Shown: positions 7,704-15,729 of the stretch, piece by piece
Layout of the letters: every line of letters starts with the position of its first letter
How positions within the stretch are numbered: the first letter of the stretch is position 1
Assembly (NCBI GenBank): GCA_025517425.1
Contig: JAOPJY010000001.1
Span: 606,217-670,216, forward strand
From: Halobacteria archaeon AArc-dxtr1
GTDB lineage: Archaea > Halobacteriota > Halobacteria > Halobacteriales > Natrialbaceae
Direction of reading: 5' to 3'
DNA: 64,000 nucleotides
Program-made: the position numbers and the translations under genes
Notes under the pieces: generated by a model
The model's database searches: none
What the model was told of the DNA's origin: nothing
The model's input: the letters and a program-made list of their open reading frames with translations, nothing else

Positions 7704-8198
7704 ATGAGCCTGGGACAGCGCGTCTCGACCGACCACCAACTCATTCGACTGCTCCAGATCGGAGTCGTCTTGGAGGAGGTCGTCGAGTCACGTGCCGCCC
7801 ACCACCTCGAGTCGCTGCCGCCCGAAGAGCGGGCGGACGTCGACGAAGAGGTACGGGAACTGCTTGCTGACGCTGCCAACGAATCGGCCGATCACCGGGA
7901 GCGTCTCGAAGATCTGATCGACGAGTTCGAGGCCGAGACGGTCGGCTACGAGGAGATCAACGCCCTCGTCGATGCACGATACGGTCCGCCGGAGGACACC
8001 GACGGCGTGCTCTACGATCAGCTCTGCAACGAGGAGACAGCCTACAAGTTCTACGACGACCTCATCGCCGCAATCGAGTCCTCGGATGTCGAGTTCGCCG
8101 TCGACCGAGAGCGACTCATAGCGACGCTCGTATCGATCCGGGAGGAAGAACGCGACGGCGTCGAGGAAGTGACCGAGCTGATGGAGCGACGAGCATGA
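7704..8198 (+). CDS. Ferritin-like (rubrerythrin-related) protein
   Basis: 164 residues, entirely helical, with paired Glu/His spacings typical of a four-helix di-iron bundle: VLEEVVESRAAHH (about 23-35), a second helix with ESADHRERLEDL, NEETAYKFYDDL in the third, and EEERDGVEEV in the last. No rubredoxin domain is visible. The gene lies 43 bases upstream of a DtxR-type metal regulator, and the pair probably forms one unit for iron handling or oxidative protection. A TATA-like box 27 bases before the ATG supports the start. The fold assignment is fairly sure; the reaction is not known. Confidence 0.65.
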   Translation: MSLGQRVSTDHQLIRLLQIGVVLEEVVESRAAHHLESLPPEERADVDEEVRELLADAANESADHRERLEDLIDEFEAETVGYEEINALVDARYGPPEDTDGVLYDQLCNEETAYKFYDDLIAAIESSDVEFAVDRERLIATLVSIREEERDGVEEVTELMERRA

Positions 8199-8241
8199 TC
8201 GACGCACACTGGAACCCGGACCGACGAGAGGAGGGGCAGCG

Positions 8242-8670
8242 ATGAACACGGCAGACCAGTACCTGAAGGCGATCTATCTCGCCCAGCGGATGGAAGACGG
8301 ACCAGCATCGACTGGTACACTCGCTGACATCCTCGGCGTGAGCCCTGCAAGTGTAAACGAGATGATTGGGAAGCTCGAGGAGCGCGAACTCGTCGAGCAC
8401 GAAAAGTACAAGGGAGCGACCCTGACCGACGAAGGCCTGGGGCGCGCTCACGAGGCGCTCCAGACGTACTGCATCATCGAGCGGTTTCTCGCGAACGTTC
8501 TCGAGGTCGAAGAGTTTCGCGAGGAAGCCCGCGTCTTAGAGAGCGTCATCGACGAGACAGTCGCCGAACGCCTGGATACGATCATCGACCGACCCGAACA
8601 GTGTCCCGATTGCTTCGATCCCGAGGCCGACTGCTGTCGACTCCTCGAGGTTAGCGGACAGGCAGACTAG
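8242..8670 (+). CDS. Metal-dependent transcription regulator, DtxR/MntR/SirR family
   Basis: 142 residues. The N-terminal winged helix (about 1-65) has the family opening NTADQYLKAIY and the recognition region LGVSPASVNEMIGKLEERELV. The dimerisation and metal-binding helices follow, with HEALQTYCIIERFL and EARVLESVIDE. The C-terminus carries CPDCFDPEADCC, a Cys-rich stretch that could bind metal. There is no SH3-like domain, so this is the short form. It probably represses metal uptake or storage genes when Fe or Mn is sufficient, including the ferritin-like gene before it. A 16-codon frame (8195-8245) overlaps its start codon and may couple translation. Confidence 0.85.
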   Translation: MNTADQYLKAIYLAQRMEDGPASTGTLADILGVSPASVNEMIGKLEERELVEHEKYKGATLTDEGLGRAHEALQTYCIIERFLANVLEVEEFREEARVLESVIDETVAERLDTIIDRPEQCPDCFDPEADCCRLLEVSGQAD

Positions 8671-8671
8671 G

Positions 8672-10753
8672 TTATTCTTCTGTCTCGTTCGTCGCCTCCG
8701 AGCTGGATGTTGAATCGAGCCAGTTCGTCTCAGCGGTCTCAGCGGTCCGTTCGTCCGTCTCCACGGTCGGTAGCGTTCGTACAGCCGCTTCCGGCACCGT
8801 TTCCGTCTGAATGGATGTATCGCTCGCGTTGGCCGTCTCTATCCGAGCGTCGGCATCGGTCGGCTGGATTGGATCCAATTCGTCGGCACCCTCTCGGCTG
8901 GTGTCACACCTGTGCTCGTGGCTCGCTTCTGTCACCGGCTCGTCGCCAAACTGGAGGTAGCGGTGTCCGACGAGCGCTGCACCAGCCAGCGTGACCGCGA
9001 CGCCTAATCCGAGTTCGATTGGGAGCGAGCGGCTCGCTTCCGACCAGTCGCCGTCGAACACCGCCGTATAGTACGCTGCGGCTTCTTGACCATGGAGCAC
9101 CAGGAGTACCTCACGGTTGTTTTCGAAGGCGTTCTCGTTCCAGTTGGCACTGCCGACGACCGCCGTTTCGCCGTCGATGACCACGCTCTTCGCGTGAATC
9201 TTTTCGAATCGGTCATCGGGCTCGACGAGTCGGACCTCGATCGGAATCTCTTCTGTGGATGCGACTTCCTCGAGTTCGTCAGCGACCGCCTGATTTTCGT
9301 CCTCGACGTACCACTCCGAGTCCAGCAGTATTCGGACGTCGACGCCACGTCGAGCGGCATCGACGACTTTCTCGATTAGCGAGAGGTCGGTTCCGCCGAG
9401 GCTCGCCTGTTTGAGGAGGATCTCGTCTTCGGCGTCGGCGAGCAGTTCTCGGAGCCGACCCTCAGCATTGTCGGGTGCAACTAACAGTTCGGCCGAGTCG
9501 ATCGGAACGGTCTCGGGGCCGTACTCGCTCGGAAACGAGGTCTCTGAGGAGCCGTCATCCTCGACGAACGTGGCCTGCTCGCGATACTCCGTGACGGAGT
9601 CGGTGTCCCAACCCGCGAAATCCGCGGCGAATACCGTCTCGAGCGCGCTCGCCAGGTCGCCATCTTCCAAAGCCACGCCCCAGCCGCGACTCGCTTCGCC
9701 GCCGATTCCGGCGGGTTTCCAGTTCTCGGAGGTGACGACGACCGTGTCGTCTGCGACGGCGTACTTCGGATGGTGAAATCGGTACCGTGCGCCCTCGCCG
9801 CCGAGGGCTCGAACCTCGACGCCAGCAGCAGCGAGTTCCTCCAGAATCGATGCCGTTTCCGCTGGCGTTCCACCGACCGGCTGGGAGTCGAGCAAGACGC
9901 GTACTTCGACACCCCGCTGGGCGGCGTTTTGGAGAGCGCTTGCGACGGACTCGTCGGTGAACGTGTAGCCCCCGAGTAGAATTCGCTCGTCTGCCGCGTC
10001 GATCGCTTCGAGCGCGGGATCCGGCGAGTCGGGAAGCACGAACGTCGTCGCTTCGTCTGCTGTCCCGGTAACGGGCGGCAGACAGGTTGCATCCCGTGGC
10101 CACCAGCTTCCGTTGACAGGTGTGACTGTCTCCCCGGGCTCGGATTCCGACTCGGACTGTCCGTTCGTCCGGTACCAGCGGTCTGCGGTCGGCGCGTGCT
10201 CGTAGGTGACCGCATCGAGTGTGTGGTTCCCGTCCGACAGGGTCAGGGTGTCGCCGTCGGCTGCGAGACGGAGATGCCCCGTTAGTTCGACGACCGGATC
10301 GTCGGTGAGGTCGGCGGTGATCTCCGGGTCCATGGTCAGCGCCACTCGTCCCTCGACGGTCTCATTGGGAAACGACGCGGTCGTATGGCCATCGGTGAGC
10401 GTCCAGTTTCCGACTGCCGTCTCGTTCGGGACGTCGAGGACGGCGTACTCCCCGACGTTGCCGTCGGTCGTCGGGTTCGGATACAGTTCGACGATCGCGG
10501 GGCCAGCAGGGCGCTCGGTGGGTGGCTGGCGGTTGTGGTCGGTATCGCTGGAGAGAGACGCGTCGGCTGGACACGCCGTCCCCTCGCGGGCGGACTCGTC
10601 GGACGGTGGGACGGTCTGGCTCTGTGGAGTCGGTGGTTCGTCGGGTCGCTCGTGGCCTGCGTCCGTCGCGCCCGGACCGACAACGATGCCGAGGAATACA
10701 GAGAGAAGGAGAACGGCGCCTAAAAGCGTCCGTCCGGCTGGCCAGAGACGCAT
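8672..10753 (-). CDS. Secreted phospholipase D-like protein with lamin-tail domain and C-terminal anchor
   Basis: 693 residues. A signal or anchor helix lies at about 8-28. The next part has the look of a lamin-tail/LTD immunoglobulin-like domain (AIVELYPNPTTDGN..EYAVL..NETAVGNWTLTDG, about 85-170). Two PLD catalytic modules follow, each with an HxKx4D motif: HPKYAVAD near 326 and HAKSVVID near 518, the latter with the downstream GSANWNENAF. A transmembrane helix near 575-595 precedes an acidic, Thr/Glu-rich tail predicted to be cytoplasmic. Two HKD motifs in one chain make one active site, which hydrolyses phosphodiesters in lipids or nucleic acids. Substrate is unknown; an exported nuclease or lipase are both possible. 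Confidence 0.8.
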   Translation of the reverse strand: MRLWPAGRTLLGAVLLLSVFLGIVVGPGATDAGHERPDEPPTPQSQTVPPSDESAREGTACPADASLSSDTDHNRQPPTERPAGPAIVELYPNPTTDGNVGEYAVLDVPNETAVGNWTLTDGHTTASFPNETVEGRVALTMDPEITADLTDDPVVELTGHLRLAADGDTLTLSDGNHTLDAVTYEHAPTADRWYRTNGQSESESEPGETVTPVNGSWWPRDATCLPPVTGTADEATTFVLPDSPDPALEAIDAADERILLGGYTFTDESVASALQNAAQRGVEVRVLLDSQPVGGTPAETASILEELAAAGVEVRALGGEGARYRFHHPKYAVADDTVVVTSENWKPAGIGGEASRGWGVALEDGDLASALETVFAADFAGWDTDSVTEYREQATFVEDDGSSETSFPSEYGPETVPIDSAELLVAPDNAEGRLRELLADAEDEILLKQASLGGTDLSLIEKVVDAARRGVDVRILLDSEWYVEDENQAVADELEEVASTEEIPIEVRLVEPDDRFEKIHAKSVVIDGETAVVGSANWNENAFENNREVLLVLHGQEAAAYYTAVFDGDWSEASRSLPIELGLGVAVTLAGAALVGHRYLQFGDEPVTEASHEHRCDTSREGADELDPIQPTDADARIETANASDTSIQTETVPEAAVRTLPTVETDERTAETAETNWLDSTSSSEATNETEE

Positions 10754-10825
10754 TGCCCGATCTGGCCTCGTGATCGGACATAAACTCTCGGCGACGAGAA
10801 TCGGCTGTCGGGGTCGGTACCGACG

Positions 10826-12265
10826 TCAGGCTGTCGGTTCGAGAGTGGCCTTTTTCGCTTCGGCCTGGACCAGTGCGGCTCGGTCGTCGGCGTGGTCGGC
10901 GACGGCTTCGAGGGCTTCGCGGGTACCGATCTGATTCAGTGCCCAGGCGGCACTCGCTCGGACGGTATCCTCCTCGTCGTCGTCGAGGACGTCTGCCAGG
11001 GGAGCGATCGCGCGTGTATCGCCGATTAACCCGAGTGCACGGGCCGCCGAACTTCTGACGATGGGCTCGTCGGAGACGAGTTGGTTTGCGATCGGCTGGA
11101 CCGCATCAGTCGCGCCGACCTCTCCCAGCGCGCGCATCGCGGGCCGCTGGAGCGTCGGGTTCGAGTCGACGTAGTCGAGCAGGGCGTCGACGATCTCCTC
11201 GTCGGCTCGGCCGATCTTCCCGAGGATGCTCATCGCCTTGGTATCGCGGCGGTTGGCCCGCTGAAGCATCGGCTCGATCGCCTCCTCGGGCCCCATTCGC
11301 TCTAAGGCGTCGAGGCAGTGTTCTTCCATGAAGTCGGAGTCGAGGGAGTCGAGGGCGAGCAACACCATTTCGACGTTGCCGCGCTTCTCGTGGACCTTGA
11401 GTGCGTGCCACTCCGGCGGAAAGTCCTTGACGTGGTCGAGGACGTCGTAGTACTCCTCACGACGGAGCTGTTCACGAACCTGGAGGTCGTCCCAGGCCGT
11501 CGCGTCGTCGACCGCCGTCTGCAACGCGTCGGTCGTCTCGAGCAGCGCCGCGATCTCCGAATCGTCCTCGTCGGGGTCGAGTTCGGCCGCCTCGATTTCG
11601 GACTCGGCCGTCTCGAGTGTTGTGAGTAGGCGGTCGAGAAGCTCTGTGTCGTCAGTGACCGAAAGCGACGTGCCGAGAACCTCGTTGATATCGGCGAGGG
11701 CGACCTCCACGCCCTCGCGTAGCTCCGTCCGTCCCTCCTCGGTCCAGCGGGTGCTCTCGACATCGTCTTTTGCTCCGTTCAAGTCGTCGATTACGTCCTC
11801 GGCGTAGGGTCCACGCTGGTCCTCGACGCCAGACTCGATCTCGTCGACGGTCTCCTCAGCTGCCTCGATCGTCTCGTCGACGTCGTCGAGGGTCGCCTCG
11901 AGCGAGTCGCGCTCTTCTTCCAGTTCCTCGAGGGCGGCCGTCGGAATCGCGTCGTCATCCGATTCAGCCTCGGCGGTCTCATCTGACTCGTCGTCGGGCT
12001 CGGGCAGTTCGATCTCGTCGAACGAATCTCTGAGCGAGTCAAAATCGTCGCGAACGACGTCGACGTCCGCGGCGGCTGGCTCGAGGCGCTCCTCGACGCC
12101 GTCGAGATCAGCTTCTGTCTCGGCGGCGTCGAGGGCGTCTGCCGCCGGTTCGAGTGACGCTGCGAGAGGGGCGGCGTCCTCCCGGACGCCGTCGAGATCG
12201 GTCCGGATCTCGTCGAACCGTACCCGAATCTCGGCAACGTCGGGCACGGACTCGTCGTCGCTCAC
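10826..12265 (-). CDS. HEAT-repeat protein with acidic coiled-coil N-terminus
   Basis: 479 residues. Residues 1-250 are very acidic with long Leu/Asp/Glu heptad-like runs, probably coiled coil. The C-terminal half carries HEAT/PBS-lyase-like repeats of about 31 residues, seen as AMRALGEVGATDAVQPI, ARALGLIGDTRAIAPL and AWALNQIGTREALEAV. Such repeats form a curved scaffold for protein contacts. It has no catalytic motif. The next gene in its direction is the PLD-like protein, 72 bases on. A large hairpin lies just upstream of the start. Its function is unknown beyond a binding or scaffold role. Confidence 0.8.
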   Translation of the reverse strand: MSDDESVPDVAEIRVRFDEIRTDLDGVREDAAPLAASLEPAADALDAAETEADLDGVEERLEPAAADVDVVRDDFDSLRDSFDEIELPEPDDESDETAEAESDDDAIPTAALEELEEERDSLEATLDDVDETIEAAEETVDEIESGVEDQRGPYAEDVIDDLNGAKDDVESTRWTEEGRTELREGVEVALADINEVLGTSLSVTDDTELLDRLLTTLETAESEIEAAELDPDEDDSEIAALLETTDALQTAVDDATAWDDLQVREQLRREEYYDVLDHVKDFPPEWHALKVHEKRGNVEMVLLALDSLDSDFMEEHCLDALERMGPEEAIEPMLQRANRRDTKAMSILGKIGRADEEIVDALLDYVDSNPTLQRPAMRALGEVGATDAVQPIANQLVSDEPIVRSSAARALGLIGDTRAIAPLADVLDDDEEDTVRASAAWALNQIGTREALEAVADHADDRAALVQAEAKKATLEPTA

Positions 12266-12294
12266 GGTCCCACCCGGCGGAGCGTCGCCGTCTT

Positions 12295-12328
12295 CCTGAC
12301 GAGTTGCATACGTACTCGTCGTGTCAGG
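12295..12328. repeat. Bulged hairpin upstream of the HEAT-repeat gene
   Basis: CCTGA and CGAGT (12295-12304) pair with ACTCG (12314-12318) and TCAGG (12324-12328), with a 9-base loop and a 5-base bulge on one side. It lies between the end of the archaetidylserine synthase gene and the HEAT gene start at 12265. It could be a terminator for the former or an operator for the latter. Confidence 0.5.
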
Positions 12329-12358
12329 ATCGCCCTAAGCGTTTCCATGCCCGTTGAC

Positions 12359-13108
12359 CTACGCCTCGGCGGGCTCCTCGCCGTCCTCGGATCCACCCCC
12401 GACGATTATGCTGCCGGGGACGTCCTCGCGCCAGTAGAGCCACGGACTGAACACCAGGTACGCGATGCCGAGCGTCAGGAGCGCGTACGGGAAGGTGCGA
12501 CCGGCCGCGTAGGGGATCAGGATCGCGAGCGCGTGGACGATCCCCATGATGGCCGCGTCGCGGACGAGCAGGTCGGGGTACCGGACCGGCGAGACCATCA
12601 GGTAACAGAAGGCGCCGGTGATCGCGAGTACGAGCCACGGTTCGGCAATCCCGGCCAGAATCGCCGCGCCAAGAATGGTGCCGGCGAGCGTCGTCTGGAC
12701 ACCCTGGGTGTAGTTTTCGGCCGTGTCGTAAGCCGTGTACAGCCCCAGGCGCGCGACCGCCATCGCGACGAACAGTCCACAGATACCGGCTACCAGCAAC
12801 AACGCGGGAGTGACAGCGTCGAACCCGATCGCGAGGCCGTCGGTGACGACCACGAATGCGAGAACGGCGGGTGCGATGGCGAACGAGACGACGTCGGCAA
12901 GCGAGTCGAGGTAGGGGCCGGAGGGCGTTCCACCGTACCGCCTGGCGAGGATCCCGTCGACGCCGTCTGCGATGGCGGCGAGCAACACAAGTCGAGCAGC
13001 GAGACTGACGTCGACGAACGCGACGACGACGGCGACGAATCCCAGGACGGCGTTAGCAATCGTCACCGCGTCGGCGACCCCGAACCGGCCGACGAACCGC
13101 GGGAGCAT
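12359..13108 (-). CDS. pssA: Archaetidylserine synthase (CDP-alcohol phosphatidyltransferase family)
   Basis: 249 residues. Joins CDP-archaeol and serine to make archaetidylserine in the membrane. The CDP-alcohol signature is present at about 48-68: DGILARRYGGTPSGPYLDSL with the final Asp just after. The spacer between AR and G is 7 rather than the usual 8 residues. About six membrane helices can be drawn. The close match of DGVDGILARRYGG and LDSLADVVSF to the haloarchaeal type associated with archaeosortase-dependent anchoring suggests a role in lipid attachment of surface proteins (family knowledge). A TATA-like box lies 27 bases before the ATG. It diverges from nosL. Confidence 0.85.
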   Translation of the reverse strand: MLPRFVGRFGVADAVTIANAVLGFVAVVVAFVDVSLAARLVLLAAIADGVDGILARRYGGTPSGPYLDSLADVVSFAIAPAVLAFVVVTDGLAIGFDAVTPALLLVAGICGLFVAMAVARLGLYTAYDTAENYTQGVQTTLAGTILGAAILAGIAEPWLVLAITGAFCYLMVSPVRYPDLLVRDAAIMGIVHALAILIPYAAGRTFPYALLTLGIAYLVFSPWLYWREDVPGSIIVGGGSEDGEEPAEA

Positions 13109-13303
13109 TACTCCCGGTTTCTGCCGGCCGACACCTTACGTGTTTTCGTTTGCCCGCCGACAACAACCCGAACGTTCGTCGGGAAGAGAAACTGGAGGAC
13201 CTAGACAAGAGACCACATCGACCGCGAGCCACCGTCACGTTCCCATCGTCGGTTTCGTCGATCGTACCAGATTGCCCTTATTCCTCCGGGCGCAAGGTCG
13301 AGT

Positions 13304-14020
13304 ATGGAACGCCGACCTCTCGAACACGAAACCGACCAGTTGACGACTCGCCGAACAGTCCTCGCGGGGACAGCCGTGGCCGGCCTCGGTGTGGTGGCCG
13401 GCTGTATCGGCGGTGAGTCGGAAGCAGACGTCCCTTCCCCGATCACGATCGAATCGGGCCAACCCTGTGATAACTGTACGATGGAGATCGTCAACTACCC
13501 TGGACCAGTCGGACAGTCCTTCTACGACGATCCCGCTGCGGTTCTGTCGGGTGGAGGGGAAAACGGTGGTCACATGGACGATGAGATGGACGACGGAAAT
13601 GGTGGCCACGACGGAATGGAGGACGAAGACAGCGATGGAGAAATGGACGATACAGGGGGTGACGACGAGGAAGACCGTCCAGCCCAGTTTTGCAGTTCGG
13701 TCTGTACGTACACATTCCTGTTCGACAACGAGGACGACCAGGAACCAGACGTCGTCTACCTAACGGACTACTCGACGGTCGAGTACACGGTCAGTGACGA
13801 TGGTGACACCCCTGAGATCAGCAGCCACGTCCAGGCGGACGACTTCGAGCGCGCAAGCGAACTCACGCTGGTCGTCGATAGCGAGGTCGAGGGGGCGATG
13901 GGACGATCGATGATCGGATTCTCGGACCCGGATGACGCCGACGAGTTCCAGAGCGAACACGGTGGCGATCGCTACGAGCACGACGACGTCACTCGCGATC
14001 TCGTCATGTCGCTTATGTAA
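13304..14020 (+). CDS. nosL: NosL-like copper-chaperone lipoprotein with Met/Asp/Gly-rich insert
   Basis: 238 residues. A twin-arginine lipoprotein signal is clear (TTRRTVLAG...VVAGC, lipobox Cys near 36). The NosL copper site motif CDNCTM follows near 53-58. Between about 80 and 125 there is an insert made almost wholly of D, E, G, M and H (many MDD and GGH steps). The core then resumes with FCSSVCTYTF and ends with the typical GRSMIGFSD...ADEFQSEHGG pattern. Bacterial NosL carries Cu(I) to nitrous oxide reductase. Here the nosYFD genes converge on it from the other strand, but no nosZ is in view. A TATA-like box 25 bases upstream supports the start. Confidence 0.85.
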   Translation: MERRPLEHETDQLTTRRTVLAGTAVAGLGVVAGCIGGESEADVPSPITIESGQPCDNCTMEIVNYPGPVGQSFYDDPAAVLSGGGENGGHMDDEMDDGNGGHDGMEDEDSDGEMDDTGGDDEEDRPAQFCSSVCTYTFLFDNEDDQEPDVVYLTDYSTVEYTVSDDGDTPEISSHVQADDFERASELTLVVDSEVEGAMGRSMIGFSDPDDADEFQSEHGGDRYEHDDVTRDLVMSLM

Positions 14021-14062
14021 TCGATCCGTTCGGACAGTGTTGAGTAACTGAATAGCGTCGAT

Positions 14063-14923
14063 CTACCGTTTTACCGCCCACGTCGCGATGGCGAGCGATG
14101 CAATCATCCAGACTGCAAGCCCGAGAACGCTGGCCAGCGGCGAGGCCGTTCGAGGACCAGTTCCCGTCGCAGTGACGATAACGCTCTCGAAGACGAGGCC
14201 TCGATACGCGCTGAGCGGGCTCACTGCCAGTGCGTGGACTAGCGAGCCGTCACTGATGTAGCCAGCAGTGAGCCCGAAGACGAGTGCCAGGTCGAGACCG
14301 ACCAGCAACAGGAGTAACGCGACGACCGAGAGCGCGAGCGCGCTTCGGGTTCCGCTGACCAGCGCCGAAACGGCGAGTGCGACGGCGAGGATCACCAGCG
14401 CGAACACCACGGTCAGGACGACGAACCGCGCAAACAGCAACGGTGAATCGGCGCCCATGTGTGAGGCGTAGCGCCCGAGCGGTTCCTCGCGGGCCGCAAA
14501 CACCCACGCACCGGCGTAGAAGAGCGGGACGACCACGGCAACGATGAGGCCGATAGCCCGGCCCAGATAGACCCCGAAGACGAGTTCGCGAGCCGAGACG
14601 GGATACGTCCGGAGGACGTCGAGTTCGCCCCGTTGCTGATCACCGACAATCGCCCGGTAGCCAAACGCGATCGCGAGGATCGGGACGAGCAACTCCAGGG
14701 GCGTCTGGAGGTCGACGACGGTCGGTACGAATCCCGAGCTGACCCCGCCGACCCACGCAATCCCGATCACGACAGCAGCGAACGCCGCTGCGAGCACGAA
14801 AAACGTCCAGGTTCGGACGACGGTTCGAAGCTCGCGAGCGACGATTCGCAGCGTCCGTGACGTTGCTCCAGGTGCGGTGTTCGCCTCGTCCAATTCGCTC
14901 GCCTCCTGTGTGGACGCAGTCAT
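14063..14923 (-). CDS. nosY: NosY-type ABC transporter permease
   Basis: 286 residues. Membrane part of the NosDFY complex, an ABC-2-type permease with about six helices; the first hydrophobic segment is near 38-58. The segment RELRTVVRTWTFFVLAA near the start and GDQQRGELDVLRTYPVSARELVFG in the second loop are characteristic of the NosY/ABC-2 group (coupling helix). Its ATG overlaps the nosF stop by 4 bases (ATGA). In denitrifiers NosDFY feeds copper to NosZ; the cargo here is inferred from that family. Confidence 0.85.
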   Translation of the reverse strand: MTASTQEASELDEANTAPGATSRTLRIVARELRTVVRTWTFFVLAAAFAAVVIGIAWVGGVSSGFVPTVVDLQTPLELLVPILAIAFGYRAIVGDQQRGELDVLRTYPVSARELVFGVYLGRAIGLIVAVVVPLFYAGAWVFAAREEPLGRYASHMGADSPLLFARFVVLTVVFALVILAVALAVSALVSGTRSALALSVVALLLLLVGLDLALVFGLTAGYISDGSLVHALAVSPLSAYRGLVFESVIVTATGTGPRTASPLASVLGLAVWMIASLAIATWAVKR

Positions 14924-15729
14924 GTACTCTCACCGTGGACCTGAACGGTGCGTAAGTCACCCGAAACCGATGCTTCGTAGACCTCACGCAACGAGTCGAC
15001 ACCCAGTTCTGCCCGGATCGATGCCGGCTCGCCGTGCTCGGCAACGGTACCGGCATCGAGCAAGAGCACCTCGTCGGCCAGTTGTTCGACGAGCGCAAGG
15101 TCGTGCGAACTCAACAGCACCGCCGTTCCGCTGGCAGCGAGGGCGTTGGCTACCTCGAATACGTGCATGCTCATCCCCGGATCGAGCCCGGATGCCGGTT
15201 CGTCGAGGATGACGACTGGTGGATCGCCGATCGTCGCCTGAGCGATCCCGACCAGACGCGTCATTCCTCCAGAGAGCGCCTCTACCTTCCGGTCAGCGGC
15301 GTCAGCGAGTCCAACCAGTTCGAGGCGGTCTCTTGCACTGCCGTGATCAGCCCCGACGAGTGAGGCGTAAAACTGGAGCGTCTCGAGAACGGTGAATCCG
15401 GGACGAAACGCGGGATGTTGCGGGAGATATCCGATCTCCCGAACTGTCTCGGGGCCGTGGTAGGTAATCGTCCCCTCAGTGGGCTCCTGAAGGCTCGCGA
15501 GTGCACGAAGCAACGTCGTTTTTCCCGTCCCGTTTGGCCCGATCAGTGCTGTTACCGTTCCGGCCGGAATAGAGACGGAGACGTCGTGTAAGATCTGGAC
15601 ATCGCCGTAGGCGAATCCGACGGCTGACGCCTCTATCAGGCTCGTCTCCTGGCTCGTTGCTGTCGTCATCGACGCGTTGGCACCCGTCGTAGTGGAGTCA
15701 TCAGTCATAGCTGGTGTGGCGTTCGTCAT
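14920..15729 (-). CDS. nosF: NosF-type ABC transporter ATP-binding protein
   Basis: 269 residues from the ATG at 15729, which overlaps the nosD stop (ATGA); a start further upstream would lie inside nosD and is less likely. Walker A GPNGTGKTT (about 64-72), Q-loop (YLPQHPAF), signature LSGGM (about 134-138), Walker B VVILDEPASGLDP, and the switch His in SSHDL are all present. The signature ends in M rather than Q, as is common in NosF. It energises the NosY channel. The first 30 residues are a Thr/Ser-rich extension not needed for the fold. Confidence 0.9.
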   Translation of the reverse strand: MTNATPAMTDDSTTTGANASMTTATSQETSLIEASAVGFAYGDVQILHDVSVSIPAGTVTALIGPNGTGKTTLLRALASLQEPTEGTITYHGPETVREIGYLPQHPAFRPGFTVLETLQFYASLVGADHGSARDRLELVGLADAADRKVEALSGGMTRLVGIAQATIGDPPVVILDEPASGLDPGMSMHVFEVANALAASGTAVLLSSHDLALVEQLADEVLLLDAGTVAEHGEPASIRAELGVDSLREVYEASVSGDLRTVQVHGEST

